DNA of 64,000 nt from Georgenia faecalis (lineage in GTDB: Bacteria > Actinomycetota > Actinomycetes > Actinomycetales > Actinomycetaceae). Below, piece by piece: positions 26,069 to 33,638 of this stretch. The notes under the pieces are model-generated. The model was given only the letters and a program-made list of their open reading frames with translations. It did no database searches and had not been told where the DNA came from. The stretch covers positions 2,046,001 through 2,110,000 of the forward strand of contig NZ_CP033325.1 in assembly GCF_003710105.1 (NCBI RefSeq), given 5' to 3'. The position numbers and the translations under genes were made by a program. How positions within the stretch are numbered: the stretch's first letter is position 1; the number at the start of each line of letters is the position of its first letter.

Positions 26069-29000
26069 CTAGCCGCAGGCCCGACGCGCGTAGGGCGCGG
26101 TGAGGGTCGTGCTCGCCGGCAGCCCCGCGGCGGTCGCCGTCACGGTGGCCTCGCCGGCCGGGACCGACGTGAGGCGCGTGCTGAAGGTCAGCGACGCGGA
26201 CCGGTCCGCCGCCACGGTGAGGGTCCGGTTCCCGTACGGCGTCCAGACGACGGCGGTGACGGGCGCCGCGGAGTCGTTGGCCACCCGCACGGTCTCCACG
26301 ACCTTTCCGGCGACGCAGCGCGTGTCGGCCGTGGCCGTGACGTCCGGGCCGGCCGGGGGCAGCTCGATCGTCTGCGGGGGCACGCTCTCGAGCGTCGGGG
26401 TGACCGGCTGGATGAGCCCGTCGGGCCCGAACTCGAGCCGGTCGATCGTCGTCTCCCGGTTGTTCCCGTTCCCGCCGGGGATGGCGAAGCGGTGGTAGAC
26501 GATGTACCAGTCGTCCGTGCCCGGCACGTTGAGGATCGAGCTGTGCCCCGGTCCCTTGATCCCCAGCGACAGGTCCTTCTCGAGGATGACGCCGCGGTAG
26601 GTCCACGGCCCGTCCATGCTCGTCGCCGTCGCGTACCCGACCCGGTAGTTCTCCGAGCCGGTGTCGTCGATCGAGTAGGTGAGGTGGTAGAGGCCGTCCC
26701 GGTAGTTGAAGAAGACGCCCTCGCGGAAGTCGGTGAGCCCCTCGATGCGCTGGTACGTGCCCGGCTTGATGGAGACCATGTCGTCGGCCAGCTCGGCGAG
26801 GACGGGCCCGTTCGACGGCCCGCCGTTGCCCCACCCGAGGTAGTACTTGCCGGTCACCGGGTCGCGGAACGCCGCCGGGTCGATGGCCTGGCCGGACGTC
26901 ACGGCCTCGTTGTTGAGGATCATCGCCGTCGGCTGGGCCGTGAACGGCCCCTCCGGGCTGTCGGCGACGGCCACCCCGATCGTCTTGCGGTCGTAGGTGG
27001 CGTTGTGGCCGCTGAAGTAGAAGTAGTACTTCCCGTCGCGCTCGATGACCGTCGGCGCCCAGGCGTTGCCGCTCGCCCACGGGACGTTCCCGTTCGCGCC
27101 GTCGAGGGTGAGGAACGGCTCCTCCGAGCGCTCCCAGTCGACGAGGTCCTTCGAGCTCCACACGTAGAACTCGTTGCCACCCCACCCGGGGTAGCCGTCG
27201 GAGGTCGCGTAGATGAAATACGTGTCGCCGAACACGGCGATGTTCGGGTCGGCGTACAGGCCCGGCAGCACCGGGCTCCCGACGACGCGCGCCTCCATGC
27301 GCCACGTCACCGTCTCGCCGGCTGCGTCCGTGAGGACGTACTCGACCGGCGCGCTGAGGTCGACGGTCGTCCCGGACGACGGCGACACGCTCACGCCCGC
27401 CGCGGTGGTGAACGTCGGCGCGAGGGCCGTGACGTCCGTGCCGCGGGTGACGGGAAACAGGACGGTGTGCGCGTCGGGGTCGACGATCGGTGCGTACCGC
27501 AGGACGTCGGGGTCGGTGAGCGAGACGTCGAGGAGCTGGTCGGTCACGCCGGCGTTCTCGAGGACCTCGCCCGCGGAGAGCGCCCGGTCGTAGACGCGGA
27601 CGTTGTCGAACCAGCCCTGGAAGGCGCGGTCGCCGGAGTAGAACGAGCGGCCGAGGTAGCCGGCGAGGTTCGTCCCGAGGTCGTCCACGCTCATGCCGAG
27701 GGCGGTGTTCTCCCCCAGCTTCACGCCGTCGGCGTAGACCACCATCGTCGTGCCGTCGAGGACGACGTCGAGGCGGTGCCACTGCCCGGCGGCCACCGAC
27801 CCGGTGACGGCGGCCTCGTTCTGCCACGACGTCTGGGTGATGGCGCTGCGGACGTCACCGCCGCGCAGGCGCAGGAAGTAGTACTTCGTCGAGTCGGTCC
27901 CGAAGGCGAAGGTGAAGAAGTTGCCGCTGGTGAGCTCCGACTTCACGTCCATCGAGATCGTCATGGTGTCCCGACCGTCGAAGAAGCCGGTGGGGAAGGA
28001 CGCAAAGCCGCCCGCCGACCCGTCGAGGCGCAGGGCGCTGCCCTGGGTCGGGTCGGTCGCCACCCGGGCGGTGCCGCTCGCGGTGAGGTCCGCGTCCCCG
28101 ACGGAGTCGGTGAGCGTGCCGTCGTCGAAGGTGTACTCCGCGATCGGGCCCTCGTGCGGCTCCTCGGGCTCCTCGGGCTCCTCGGCGCCGTCGCCGTAGG
28201 CGGCGAGGAGACGCCGCTCCTCGGCGGCCGAGAGGCGCAGGACCGAGCCGTGCCGGAAGCGCTGGGCGAAGGAGTACTGGTCCGGGCCCTCGCCGACGCT
28301 GAGCTGGCGGAACTGCAGGCTGGCAAGGGTGTCGGTGACGTGGCCGTAGTACCCGCTCTGGTCGCCCATGACGGCCCAGCGCCCGTCGGGTAGCTGGTAG
28401 ACGGTGTGCCCCTCCATCGAGGCCCGCAGGCCGTGCGCGGCTGCCTCGCCGCGGCCGATGACCGTCGTCCACGGCCCGTCGAGGCTGGGCGCGGTATCGA
28501 CGATCGTGTGCCAGTCGGAGGTGGAGAAGCGGTAGTAGACGCCGTCCTCCTCGGCGATGGTCGAGTCGATGATGTTCGGCCCGCCCGCGCCGTCGCCGGG
28601 GGCGTTGAGGGACGCCCAGACCTCGGGCTCGGTGAAGGTGACGAAGTCGCGGGTCTTCGTGAGGTAGACCCGCAGCGCCCAGTCGGGGGTCTCGTTGTCG
28701 CGGCGGTCGCGGGCGGACCAGTAGACGTAGTACTCCCCGGTCGCCTCGTTCCAGGTGGCCTCGGGCGCCCAGACGTTGCCCGCGTGCGGAAAGCCGGCGA
28801 AGGCGATGCGCTGGTCGCTCCAGGTGACGAGGTCCGTCGACTCCCACACGACGAGGTTCTGGCTCGCGTTGAGCTGGTCCCAGCCGGAGCCCCCGGGTCC
28901 GCCGCCCTCGGCGTGGAGGTCGGTGCCGATGATCCAGTACCGGTCCCCCTCGGGAGAGCGGACGAGGTGCGGATCGCGGACGCCGAGGTCGCCGCCGAGG

Positions 29001-30421
29001 TTGGCGAGGACCGGCGCGTTGTCGTTGAGCGTGGACCAGTGGAGGCCGTCCTCGCTGTGGCCGAAGAAGATCTTCTCGTACCCGCCCTGGGCCGCGAAGT
29101 GCGTCCACAGGTACCCGGCCGTGTAGTCGGTGTCGAGACCGGCCGGCGCCGCGGCGACGGTGACGGCGATGGTGCGCACGGCGTCGGTGCCCGGGACGGT
29201 CGCGGTGAGGGTGACGGTGGTGTCGGTGGCGCCGCGGGTGACGACGCCCGCAGGCGTCCCGCCGTCCGCCGCCGTCGTGATGACGCCGGCGGGCGAGGCG
29301 GTCCAGACGATGTCGTTGCCGTGGACCGGCCCGGTGGCCGGCAGGGTGATGTTCCCGCGGACGTCGTCGGCGTCGGGGATGACGACGGCGTCCAGGTCCT
29401 CCTGGGCGAGGACGTCGCCACCCGGCTCGGGGAGCACGGTCGCGACGAACGCGCGCGTCCGCGACGCCGAGCCGAGGCTGAGCCGGGCGGTGAGCGTCAC
29501 CTCGGCCGGGTCCCCTCCCGCGGGGCGGGTGACGGCGCCGGAGGCGGCGATGACGCCCGGGTCGCTCGAGGTCCACGCGACGGACGCGCCGTTCGGGCCG
29601 GTGGCCGGGAGGCTGAGGTTCCCGGTGACGGCGGGGAGGTCGCCGAGGGTGAGCGCCGCGGCGTCCCGCTCGAGGCGGACGTCGTCGGTGGGGTGCAGTG
29701 CCGCAACCTCGGACGCGGTGAGGGCGGCGTCGTAGATCCGCACGTCCCGCAGACTCCCGGCGAGGTACCGGTCGGCGGTGTAGACCGAGCGGCCGAGGTA
29801 GTTCGCCGCAGTGGCGGCGTTGCCGATCGCGCCCGGGCGGATGGTGACGCCGGTCTTGACGCCCACCTCGACGCCGTCGAGGTAGAGCCGCGCCGTGTCG
29901 CTGGCGTCGTCGAGGGTGTACGTGATCGTCTTCCACACGTCGCGCGGGAGGTTGGCCCCGCTCGTCACGGTCTGCTCCGTCGACCAGTTCCCCGTGGCGA
30001 TCGAGGCGCGGTAGGCGTTGCCCGAGGAGAAGAGGTACCCGTTCCCGACGCCGGCGGCGTCGGTGTTGCCGAAGCCGTAGATGAAGTAGGGCGTGCCCTG
30101 GGAGGCGCGCACGAGCACCTCGGCCTTGATCGTCACCGAGTCGAGCCCGGCGAGGACGTCGTTCGGCAGGCGGACGTGGTCGTCGACGCCGTCGAGGCGC
30201 ACTCCCCCGCCGCCGGTGAGCGCCGGGGCGCCCACGTACGTGGCGTCGCGTCCCGCGCCGGAGGCGTCGACCGCCACCGTGCCGGACGTCTCGTCGAGGG
30301 GGTAGTGCGCGACGAGCGCGGCGTCGGCGGACGCGGGCTGCATCGCGAGGAGCGCCCCCGTCAGGCCGAGAAGGGCCGCGGTCGCGCCGGACACCGCACG
30401 TCGGATCGGTCTCGGCGTCAT
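26069..30421 (-). CDS. Very large secreted protein with two LamG and two GH43-type domains (first of three)
   Basis: 1450-aa exported multi-domain glycosidase. In order: signal peptide (to about 33), LamG (35-235) with LVAHYPLDETSG, two Ig-like repeats, and GH43-like domain A (about 435-760) with VRDPHLV, NIIDSTIA and SMEGHTV. An EEPEEPEEP linker, second LamG (about 785-960) and Ig-like region follow. GH43-like domain B (about 1060-1355) has YADPNIAVF (base), AIDPAAFRD (modulator) and FREGVFF (acid), so it looks fully catalytic and arabinofuranosidase-like. The C-terminal CVAGK module is a diverged copy of that in the next two proteins. The ATG has a GAAGGAAG site. A LacI-type operator lies 128 bp upstream. 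Fusing two propellers suggests attack on two linkages of one branched glycan (inference). Confidence 0.87.
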   Translation of the reverse strand: MTPRPIRRAVSGATAALLGLTGALLAMQPASADAALVAHYPLDETSGTVAVDASGAGRDATYVGAPALTGGGGVRLDGVDDHVRLPNDVLAGLDSVTIKAEVLVRASQGTPYFIYGFGNTDAAGVGNGYLFSSGNAYRASIATGNWSTEQTVTSGANLPRDVWKTITYTLDDASDTARLYLDGVEVGVKTGVTIRPGAIGNAATAANYLGRSVYTADRYLAGSLRDVRIYDAALTASEVAALHPTDDVRLERDAAALTLGDLPAVTGNLSLPATGPNGASVAWTSSDPGVIAASGAVTRPAGGDPAEVTLTARLSLGSASRTRAFVATVLPEPGGDVLAQEDLDAVVIPDADDVRGNITLPATGPVHGNDIVWTASPAGVITTAADGGTPAGVVTRGATDTTVTLTATVPGTDAVRTIAVTVAAAPAGLDTDYTAGYLWTHFAAQGGYEKIFFGHSEDGLHWSTLNDNAPVLANLGGDLGVRDPHLVRSPEGDRYWIIGTDLHAEGGGPGGSGWDQLNASQNLVVWESTDLVTWSDQRIAFAGFPHAGNVWAPEATWNEATGEYYVYWSARDRRDNETPDWALRVYLTKTRDFVTFTEPEVWASLNAPGDGAGGPNIIDSTIAEEDGVYYRFSTSDWHTIVDTAPSLDGPWTTVIGRGEAAAHGLRASMEGHTVYQLPDGRWAVMGDQSGYYGHVTDTLASLQFRQLSVGEGPDQYSFAQRFRHGSVLRLSAAEERRLLAAYGDGAEEPEEPEEPHEGPIAEYTFDDGTLTDSVGDADLTASGTARVATDPTQGSALRLDGSAGGFASFPTGFFDGRDTMTISMDVKSELTSGNFFTFAFGTDSTKYYFLRLRGGDVRSAITQTSWQNEAAVTGSVAAGQWHRLDVVLDGTTMVVYADGVKLGENTALGMSVDDLGTNLAGYLGRSFYSGDRAFQGWFDNVRVYDRALSAGEVLENAGVTDQLLDVSLTDPDVLRYAPIVDPDAHTVLFPVTRGTDVTALAPTFTTAAGVSVSPSSGTTVDLSAPVEYVLTDAAGETVTWRMEARVVGSPVLPGLYADPNIAVFGDTYFIYATSDGYPGWGGNEFYVWSSKDLVDWERSEEPFLTLDGANGNVPWASGNAWAPTVIERDGKYYFYFSGHNATYDRKTIGVAVADSPEGPFTAQPTAMILNNEAVTSGQAIDPAAFRDPVTGKYYLGWGNGGPSNGPVLAELADDMVSIKPGTYQRIEGLTDFREGVFFNYRDGLYHLTYSIDDTGSENYRVGYATATSMDGPWTYRGVILEKDLSLGIKGPGHSSILNVPGTDDWYIVYHRFAIPGGNGNNRETTIDRLEFGPDGLIQPVTPTLESVPPQTIELPPAGPDVTATADTRCVAGKVVETVRVANDSAAPVTAVVWTPYGNRTLTVAADRSASLTFSTRLTSVPAGEATVTATAAGLPASTTLTAPYARRACG

Positions 30422-30548
30422 GGCACTTCCTTCTCCCGTGCTCCGAGGTGGAGGAATGCGTCGTCGATGCGTGCGGCGTTGCAGTCATCCGTCGGACGCC
30501 CCGTCGGTGGAGCGTCCGTGAGCCGCCGGCCCTCACATTGAGAGGCAG

Positions 30549-30562
30549 TGTTAGCGCAAACA
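30549..30562. promoter_or_regulatory. LacI-type operator upstream of the first GH43-type gene
   Basis: TGTTAGCGCAAACA is an imperfect 14-bp palindrome (six of seven pairs) with the central CG typical of LacI-family operators. Together with its 5' flank it matches the site at 33481. On the minus strand it would overlap the promoter of the GH43-type gene 128 bp downstream. No LacI-family gene is in the window, so the regulator must lie elsewhere. Confidence 0.6.
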
Positions 30563-30798
30563 GTCGCGGCCTGGCTCGACCGTAAGAGGTCGCGTCCGGG
30601 CTGTCAAGAGATGCCCGCCTGCCGGGTGGCCTCACGCGAGATCACCGACCGCGGGCCGGGACGGGTCCCTCGGCGGACGTGGGCGAGCGCAGGCGGTCGC
30701 CGCTGGGGCCCGCTGCGGGGCGCTGCTCACCAGGCAGGCGGGAGCGGCTGCCGCGGCACGCTGGAGACGCCGGGCCCGGCAGCCGCCCGGGCGCACCC

Positions 30799-30829
30799 GA
30801 GCCGCCCGGCACTCGGTGCCGGACGGCTC
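30799..30829 (-). terminator. Terminator hairpin after the LPXTG gene
   Basis: Stem GAGCCGCCCGGCAC / GTGCCGGACGGCTC (one mismatch in 14 bp) with loop TCG starts 23 nt beyond the stop of the small LPXTG gene. It is a strong GC hairpin without a T-tract, as often found at actinobacterial transcript ends. It would separate the WxL-like operon from the GH43-type genes. Confidence 0.6.
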
Positions 30830-30851
30830 GACGGGTGACGCGCGGCGCGGC

Positions 30852-31286
30852 TCAGCCGTCGGAGGTCGCTCCCCGCCGGCGGCCGGCGAGGATGGCGAGA
30901 GCTGCACCCGCGGCGAGCAAGGGGGCGGTGAGCCCCAGCGCGCCCGCGAGGTCCGCGCCAGTGTCCGGCAGATCCCCGTCCCGCGTCGGCCCGTCCGTGG
31001 GCGCAGGGACGCCCGTCGTGGGCGAGGGGACGCCCATCGTGGGCGACGGCGCACCCGTGGGCTCCACACCCGTCGGCGGCTCGCCGGCCGTCGGCTCCGC
31101 GGAGGTCGGCTCGTCGGTCGTCGGCTCGTCGGTCGTCGGCTCGTCGAGCGGCTCGATGTCCACCCTCACGCCTACCCCGTCCGAGTCCTCGGGCGCGGCG
31201 ACCGCCGAGGAGGGCGTCAGAGCGACGACGAGCAGCACGAGGGCCGCCAGCGGGGCACGGACGCTCGCGGGGCGACGACGGGTCAT
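30852..31286 (-). CDS. Small LPXTG-anchored surface protein (CscD-like)
   Basis: 144-aa secreted protein of low complexity. A signal peptide (to about 30) is followed by a short conserved-looking segment GVGVRVDIEPLDEP, Thr/Glu/Pro repeats (TTDEP, then SPTxGVP units), and a classic sorting signal LPDTG (106-110), hydrophobic helix and RRR tail. In size, plan and position (next to DUF916-like and WxL-like genes) it matches the small LPXTG proteins of csc clusters in Lactobacillus. Its ATG overlaps the stop of the DUF916-like gene (ATGA), so the two are coupled. Role unproven; it may tether the secreted complex to peptidoglycan. No sortase gene is nearby. Confidence 0.82.
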   Translation of the reverse strand: MTRRRPASVRAPLAALVLLVVALTPSSAVAAPEDSDGVGVRVDIEPLDEPTTDEPTTDEPTSAEPTAGEPPTGVEPTGAPSPTMGVPSPTTGVPAPTDGPTRDGDLPDTGADLAGALGLTAPLLAAGAALAILAGRRRGATSDG

Positions 31287-32356
31287 GGGGTCTCTGCTTT
31301 CTCTTCAGCGGACTTCCGGCCCTGCTCCCGCGCGTCGGCGAGGAGGGCGTCGAGCTTGCGCCGGGAGCGGGTGCGCCCGGACATGACGGCGATGACGAGT
31401 AGTGCGATCCCGGCGAGGATCGCCAGATGGGGCCACGGGATGGCCCAGAGGGTGGTTCCGGCGACCACGGGATCGAGGGTCGACGTCGACCCGTCGGCCG
31501 TGACGACCTCCGGGGCGAAGCTGACGTCGACGGGGACCGCGAAGAGGGGCCACACGCCGTCGACGGGGACGCTGATCTCGCGACTGTCTCCCGGAAGGAG
31601 CTCCTGGCGGTTCTCGTCCTCGGGCGGGAACGCCGTACTCCCCCCGCCGGCGTTCACCGTGCCCTCCGCGAGGAGTCGCGTGTTGCCCTCGTTGACGAGC
31701 TCGAACGTCACGGTCGCCTCACCGGGGCGCAGCGGGTTCCATGAGAGGTCGTAGACGCCGTCGACGTTCTGCACGGCCGCCGCCGGCGTGATCTCCCCGG
31801 TCACCCGGGTGAGCACCCGGAACCCGATGCGGCTCTCGACGCCCACGCTCGTGCCGTCGTCCCCGGTCTGCACCGACAGGATCGACGCGGTGATGCCGGC
31901 GGCGTGGTCGCCCGGCTCGGCGCGCTCGGGCACGGTGAGGGAGAAGTCGACGATCTCCGTCTCCCCAGGGCCGACGGTGACGCTCTCAGGAACGGTGATC
32001 CACGTACCCGCCCCGACCGATTCCCGGTCGGAGGCGAGGATGTCGAAGCGGCCCGTCCGCGTGTAGAAGCCGTCGGCGGCCGTGAGCGTGAAGGTCACCT
32101 CTTCCTCGCTGATGTTGCGCACGGCGAAGCGGTCCTCGACGGTCTCCCCCGGGTCGAGCTCGTGCTCGACGACCCTCCGGTCGTCCGGCCCGGACTCGTC
32201 CGCGGGCGAGACCGACCACCGGAGGTCCGGGGGCTCGTCTGTGGCCGCGGCAGCGGGCAGCGCGGCGAGGAGGGCAGCGCAGAACGCGAGGGCGAACGCC
32301 GCCGTGTGGAGCAGCGTTCGGGCGAGCGCGTCGAGGCGCAGAGGGGAGGTGGGCAC
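31283..32356 (-). CDS. DUF916-like membrane-anchored surface protein (WxL-interacting type)
   Basis: 357-aa extracytoplasmic protein. After a signal peptide (to about 38) come two Ig-like beta domains. The first has SVSPADESGPDDRRVVEHEL, NISEEEVTFTLTA and GTWITVP, the pattern of DUF916 (WxL protein peptidoglycan domain). A second beta domain (about 195-290) precedes one transmembrane helix (about 303-325) and a basic cytosolic tail RTRSRRKLDALL. In Firmicutes the equivalent protein binds peptidoglycan and WxL proteins. It starts on GTG 32356 (AGGA 6 nt upstream) and overlaps the LPXTG gene. A strong hairpin separates it from the WxL-like gene. Homology is judged from pattern and context; a profile search would settle it. 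Confidence 0.8.
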   Translation of the reverse strand: MPTSPLRLDALARTLLHTAAFALAFCAALLAALPAAAATDEPPDLRWSVSPADESGPDDRRVVEHELDPGETVEDRFAVRNISEEEVTFTLTAADGFYTRTGRFDILASDRESVGAGTWITVPESVTVGPGETEIVDFSLTVPERAEPGDHAAGITASILSVQTGDDGTSVGVESRIGFRVLTRVTGEITPAAAVQNVDGVYDLSWNPLRPGEATVTFELVNEGNTRLLAEGTVNAGGGSTAFPPEDENRQELLPGDSREISVPVDGVWPLFAVPVDVSFAPEVVTADGSTSTLDPVVAGTTLWAIPWPHLAILAGIALLVIAVMSGRTRSRRKLDALLADAREQGRKSAEEKAETP

Positions 32357-32422
32357 GGCAGTCCTGGTGATCGCAGGGGTTGGGTCGTGATCAGGCCCGG
32401 GTAGGGGCCTGCGGCGGGCCCC

Positions 32423-32457
32423 GGGTCGGGGCCGCGCGGTGCGCGCGGCCCCGACCC
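32423..32457 (-). terminator. Strong hairpin inside the WxL-like operon
   Basis: Two perfectly complementary 15-bp arms, GGGTCGGGGCCGCGC and GCGCGGCCCCGACCC, flank the loop GGTGC. The hairpin lies 30 nt after the stop of the WxL-like gene and 67 nt before the start of the DUF916-like gene. It may be a partial terminator that makes the WxL-like protein more abundant than the anchored partners, or it may stabilise the upstream mRNA. Confidence 0.7.
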
Positions 32458-32486
32458 ACGAGATTACGTCTCGGTCAACGGTCCGG

Positions 32487-33116
32487 TCAGAGCTCGTCCT
32501 CCCACAGGGTCAGCGTCAGCGTGGCCTCGTAGCTGCCCGGTGCGACGTCCACCGGCGTCTTGAGGAAGAGGTCGGCGCTGGCCTCCCACTCGCCCTGCAC
32601 GCTCGCCTCCTGCGAGTCGAGCGAGAGCGCGAGGAGCTCCTCGGCGACGAGGCCGACGGCGTTGGGCCCCTCGTCGAGGACCGTGAGGACCTCGTCGCCC
32701 GCGGCGACAGCGCCGGTGCCGTCCTCATCGGTGACCTCCGGCGTCCAGCCGAGGTGGCCGGCCGGGAGGTCCGTCGCGCCCGCGTCGTCGGATGAGAAGG
32801 CCGAGGACTGCCCGGTGACGTACCAGAACACGTCCTCGGGGACCTCTTCCCGGTCGTCGCTGACCGTGACGGTGGGCAGGGTTCCGTTGAACTGCCGGAT
32901 GTCGGGGTCTCCGGAGTCGACCTCGGTCAGGGTGGTCGAGTCCGCCGCGACGCTCATCGTGAGCGCGCCGACCGGCGGGACCTCCGCGATCTCGACGTTG
33001 ATGTCGACGTTGTCCTGGTCGACCTCGTCCGCGATCGCCGCCCCGGCGACCGCGGTCAGCAGCATTGCTCCCGCGGCGCCGATGCCGGCGCGAGCGAGCA
33101 GCCCATTCCTGTTCAT
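32487..33116 (-). CDS. WxL-like secreted cell-surface protein
   Basis: 209-aa exported protein. A signal peptide (to about 29) precedes an acidic mature domain starting VDINVEIAEVPP. Further marks are TVTVSDDREEVPEDVFWYV, HLGWTPEV, a conserved-looking LDEGPNAVGLV, and an ending PGSYEATLTLTLWEDEL. The C-terminus resembles the WxL signature YxATLTWTL, with the tryptophan displaced by four residues, and LGW recalls the first WxL motif, so it is called WxL-like and not a canonical WxL protein. ATG 33116 has CTGGAG upstream. It is first in a set with DUF916-like and LPXTG genes and has a LacI-type operator about 365 bp upstream. Its acidic, beta-rich nature suits a wall-associated binding or scaffold role (inference). 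Confidence 0.72.
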   Translation of the reverse strand: MNRNGLLARAGIGAAGAMLLTAVAGAAIADEVDQDNVDINVEIAEVPPVGALTMSVAADSTTLTEVDSGDPDIRQFNGTLPTVTVSDDREEVPEDVFWYVTGQSSAFSSDDAGATDLPAGHLGWTPEVTDEDGTGAVAAGDEVLTVLDEGPNAVGLVAEELLALSLDSQEASVQGEWEASADLFLKTPVDVAPGSYEATLTLTLWEDEL

Positions 33117-33465
33117 TCGGTTCTCCAGTTCCCGGTCGGCGCGTGGCCGAACCGAACCTACGAACGACCGGGACTTCCGGCCGTCCGGGTGCGCCGGAGC
33201 GTCAGCCGCAACGGGCTGCCCCGGGCCCTGCGGAGCCGTCGGACGGCCCCCCATCACCCTGGTGCTCATGACCCGGATGGGCCCGGTGACTGCACCGGGT
33301 TCCACGCCGAGTCGATGTCCGCGCGTGCGCCGTCGAGCACCCCGTCGTGTCCTCGCGGCACCCTGGCCGTGCCGTTGCACGACATCGGGCAGCGGGGACT
33401 CCTCCGGAGCATTGCATCAGCACCTTTGCTTCAGATCCACGTCGGAGACGACGGGGCTCACCACG

Positions 33466-33494
33466 GATGCTAGCGGGCAGTGTTAGCGCACACA
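33466..33494 (-). promoter_or_regulatory. LacI-type operator overlapping a probable promoter of the WxL-like operon
   Basis: TGTTAGCGCACACA (33481-33494, plus strand) is a 14-bp LacI-type half-perfect palindrome. On the minus strand the same DNA reads as -35 TTGTGT, 17-bp spacer and -10 TAGCAT, so a bound repressor would block polymerase. The 15 bases GGCAGTGTTAGCGCA are identical to those upstream of the GH43-type gene at 30549, implying one shared regulator. The gene start is about 350 nt downstream. Confidence 0.6.
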
Positions 33495-33533
33495 AGGGCG
33501 TACGAGCGCTGCTCTCGGGGAGTGGGCAGATCG

Positions 33534-33549
33534 CCGGGCGCGCGCCCGG
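33534..33549. terminator. GC palindrome downstream of the SDR gene
   Basis: A perfect 16-bp palindrome CCGGGCGCGCGCCCGG lies 90 nt beyond the stop of the minus-strand SDR gene. It may end that transcript before the WxL-like promoter. No T-tract. Confidence 0.4.
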
Positions 33550-33638
33550 TACGACGCATTCGTCACCCGGGCGCGCACGGAGCTGCGGCGGCGCACGGCC
33601 ACGCCCCCGGCCGGAGCGGTCGCGTGCGTGGCGCTGGG

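Larger units (their letters stand above)
30422..30851. other. Promoter region of the GH43-type gene set
   Basis: 430 bp without a gene. It contains a hairpin just after the LPXTG gene (30799-30829) and a LacI-type operator (30549-30562) near A/T-richer sequence. The operator shares 15 identical bases, GGCAGTGTTAGCGCA, with the site upstream of the WxL-like gene. The segment 30600-30790 shows nothing else recognisable. Confidence 0.6.
33117..33638. other. Long upstream region of the WxL-like operon
   Basis: 522 bp without a gene between the WxL-like start and the 3' end of the SDR gene. The notable parts are the operator/promoter at 33466-33494 and a GC palindrome at 33534-33549. The segment 33117-33465 would be a 350-nt 5' leader if the promoter at 33481 is used; no riboswitch or ORF is recognised in it. 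Confidence 0.55.

Noticed and set aside
22841-28393. 1850-aa plus-strand frame
   Set aside because: Antisense to two GH43-type genes with clear signal peptides and domains; low-complexity translation.
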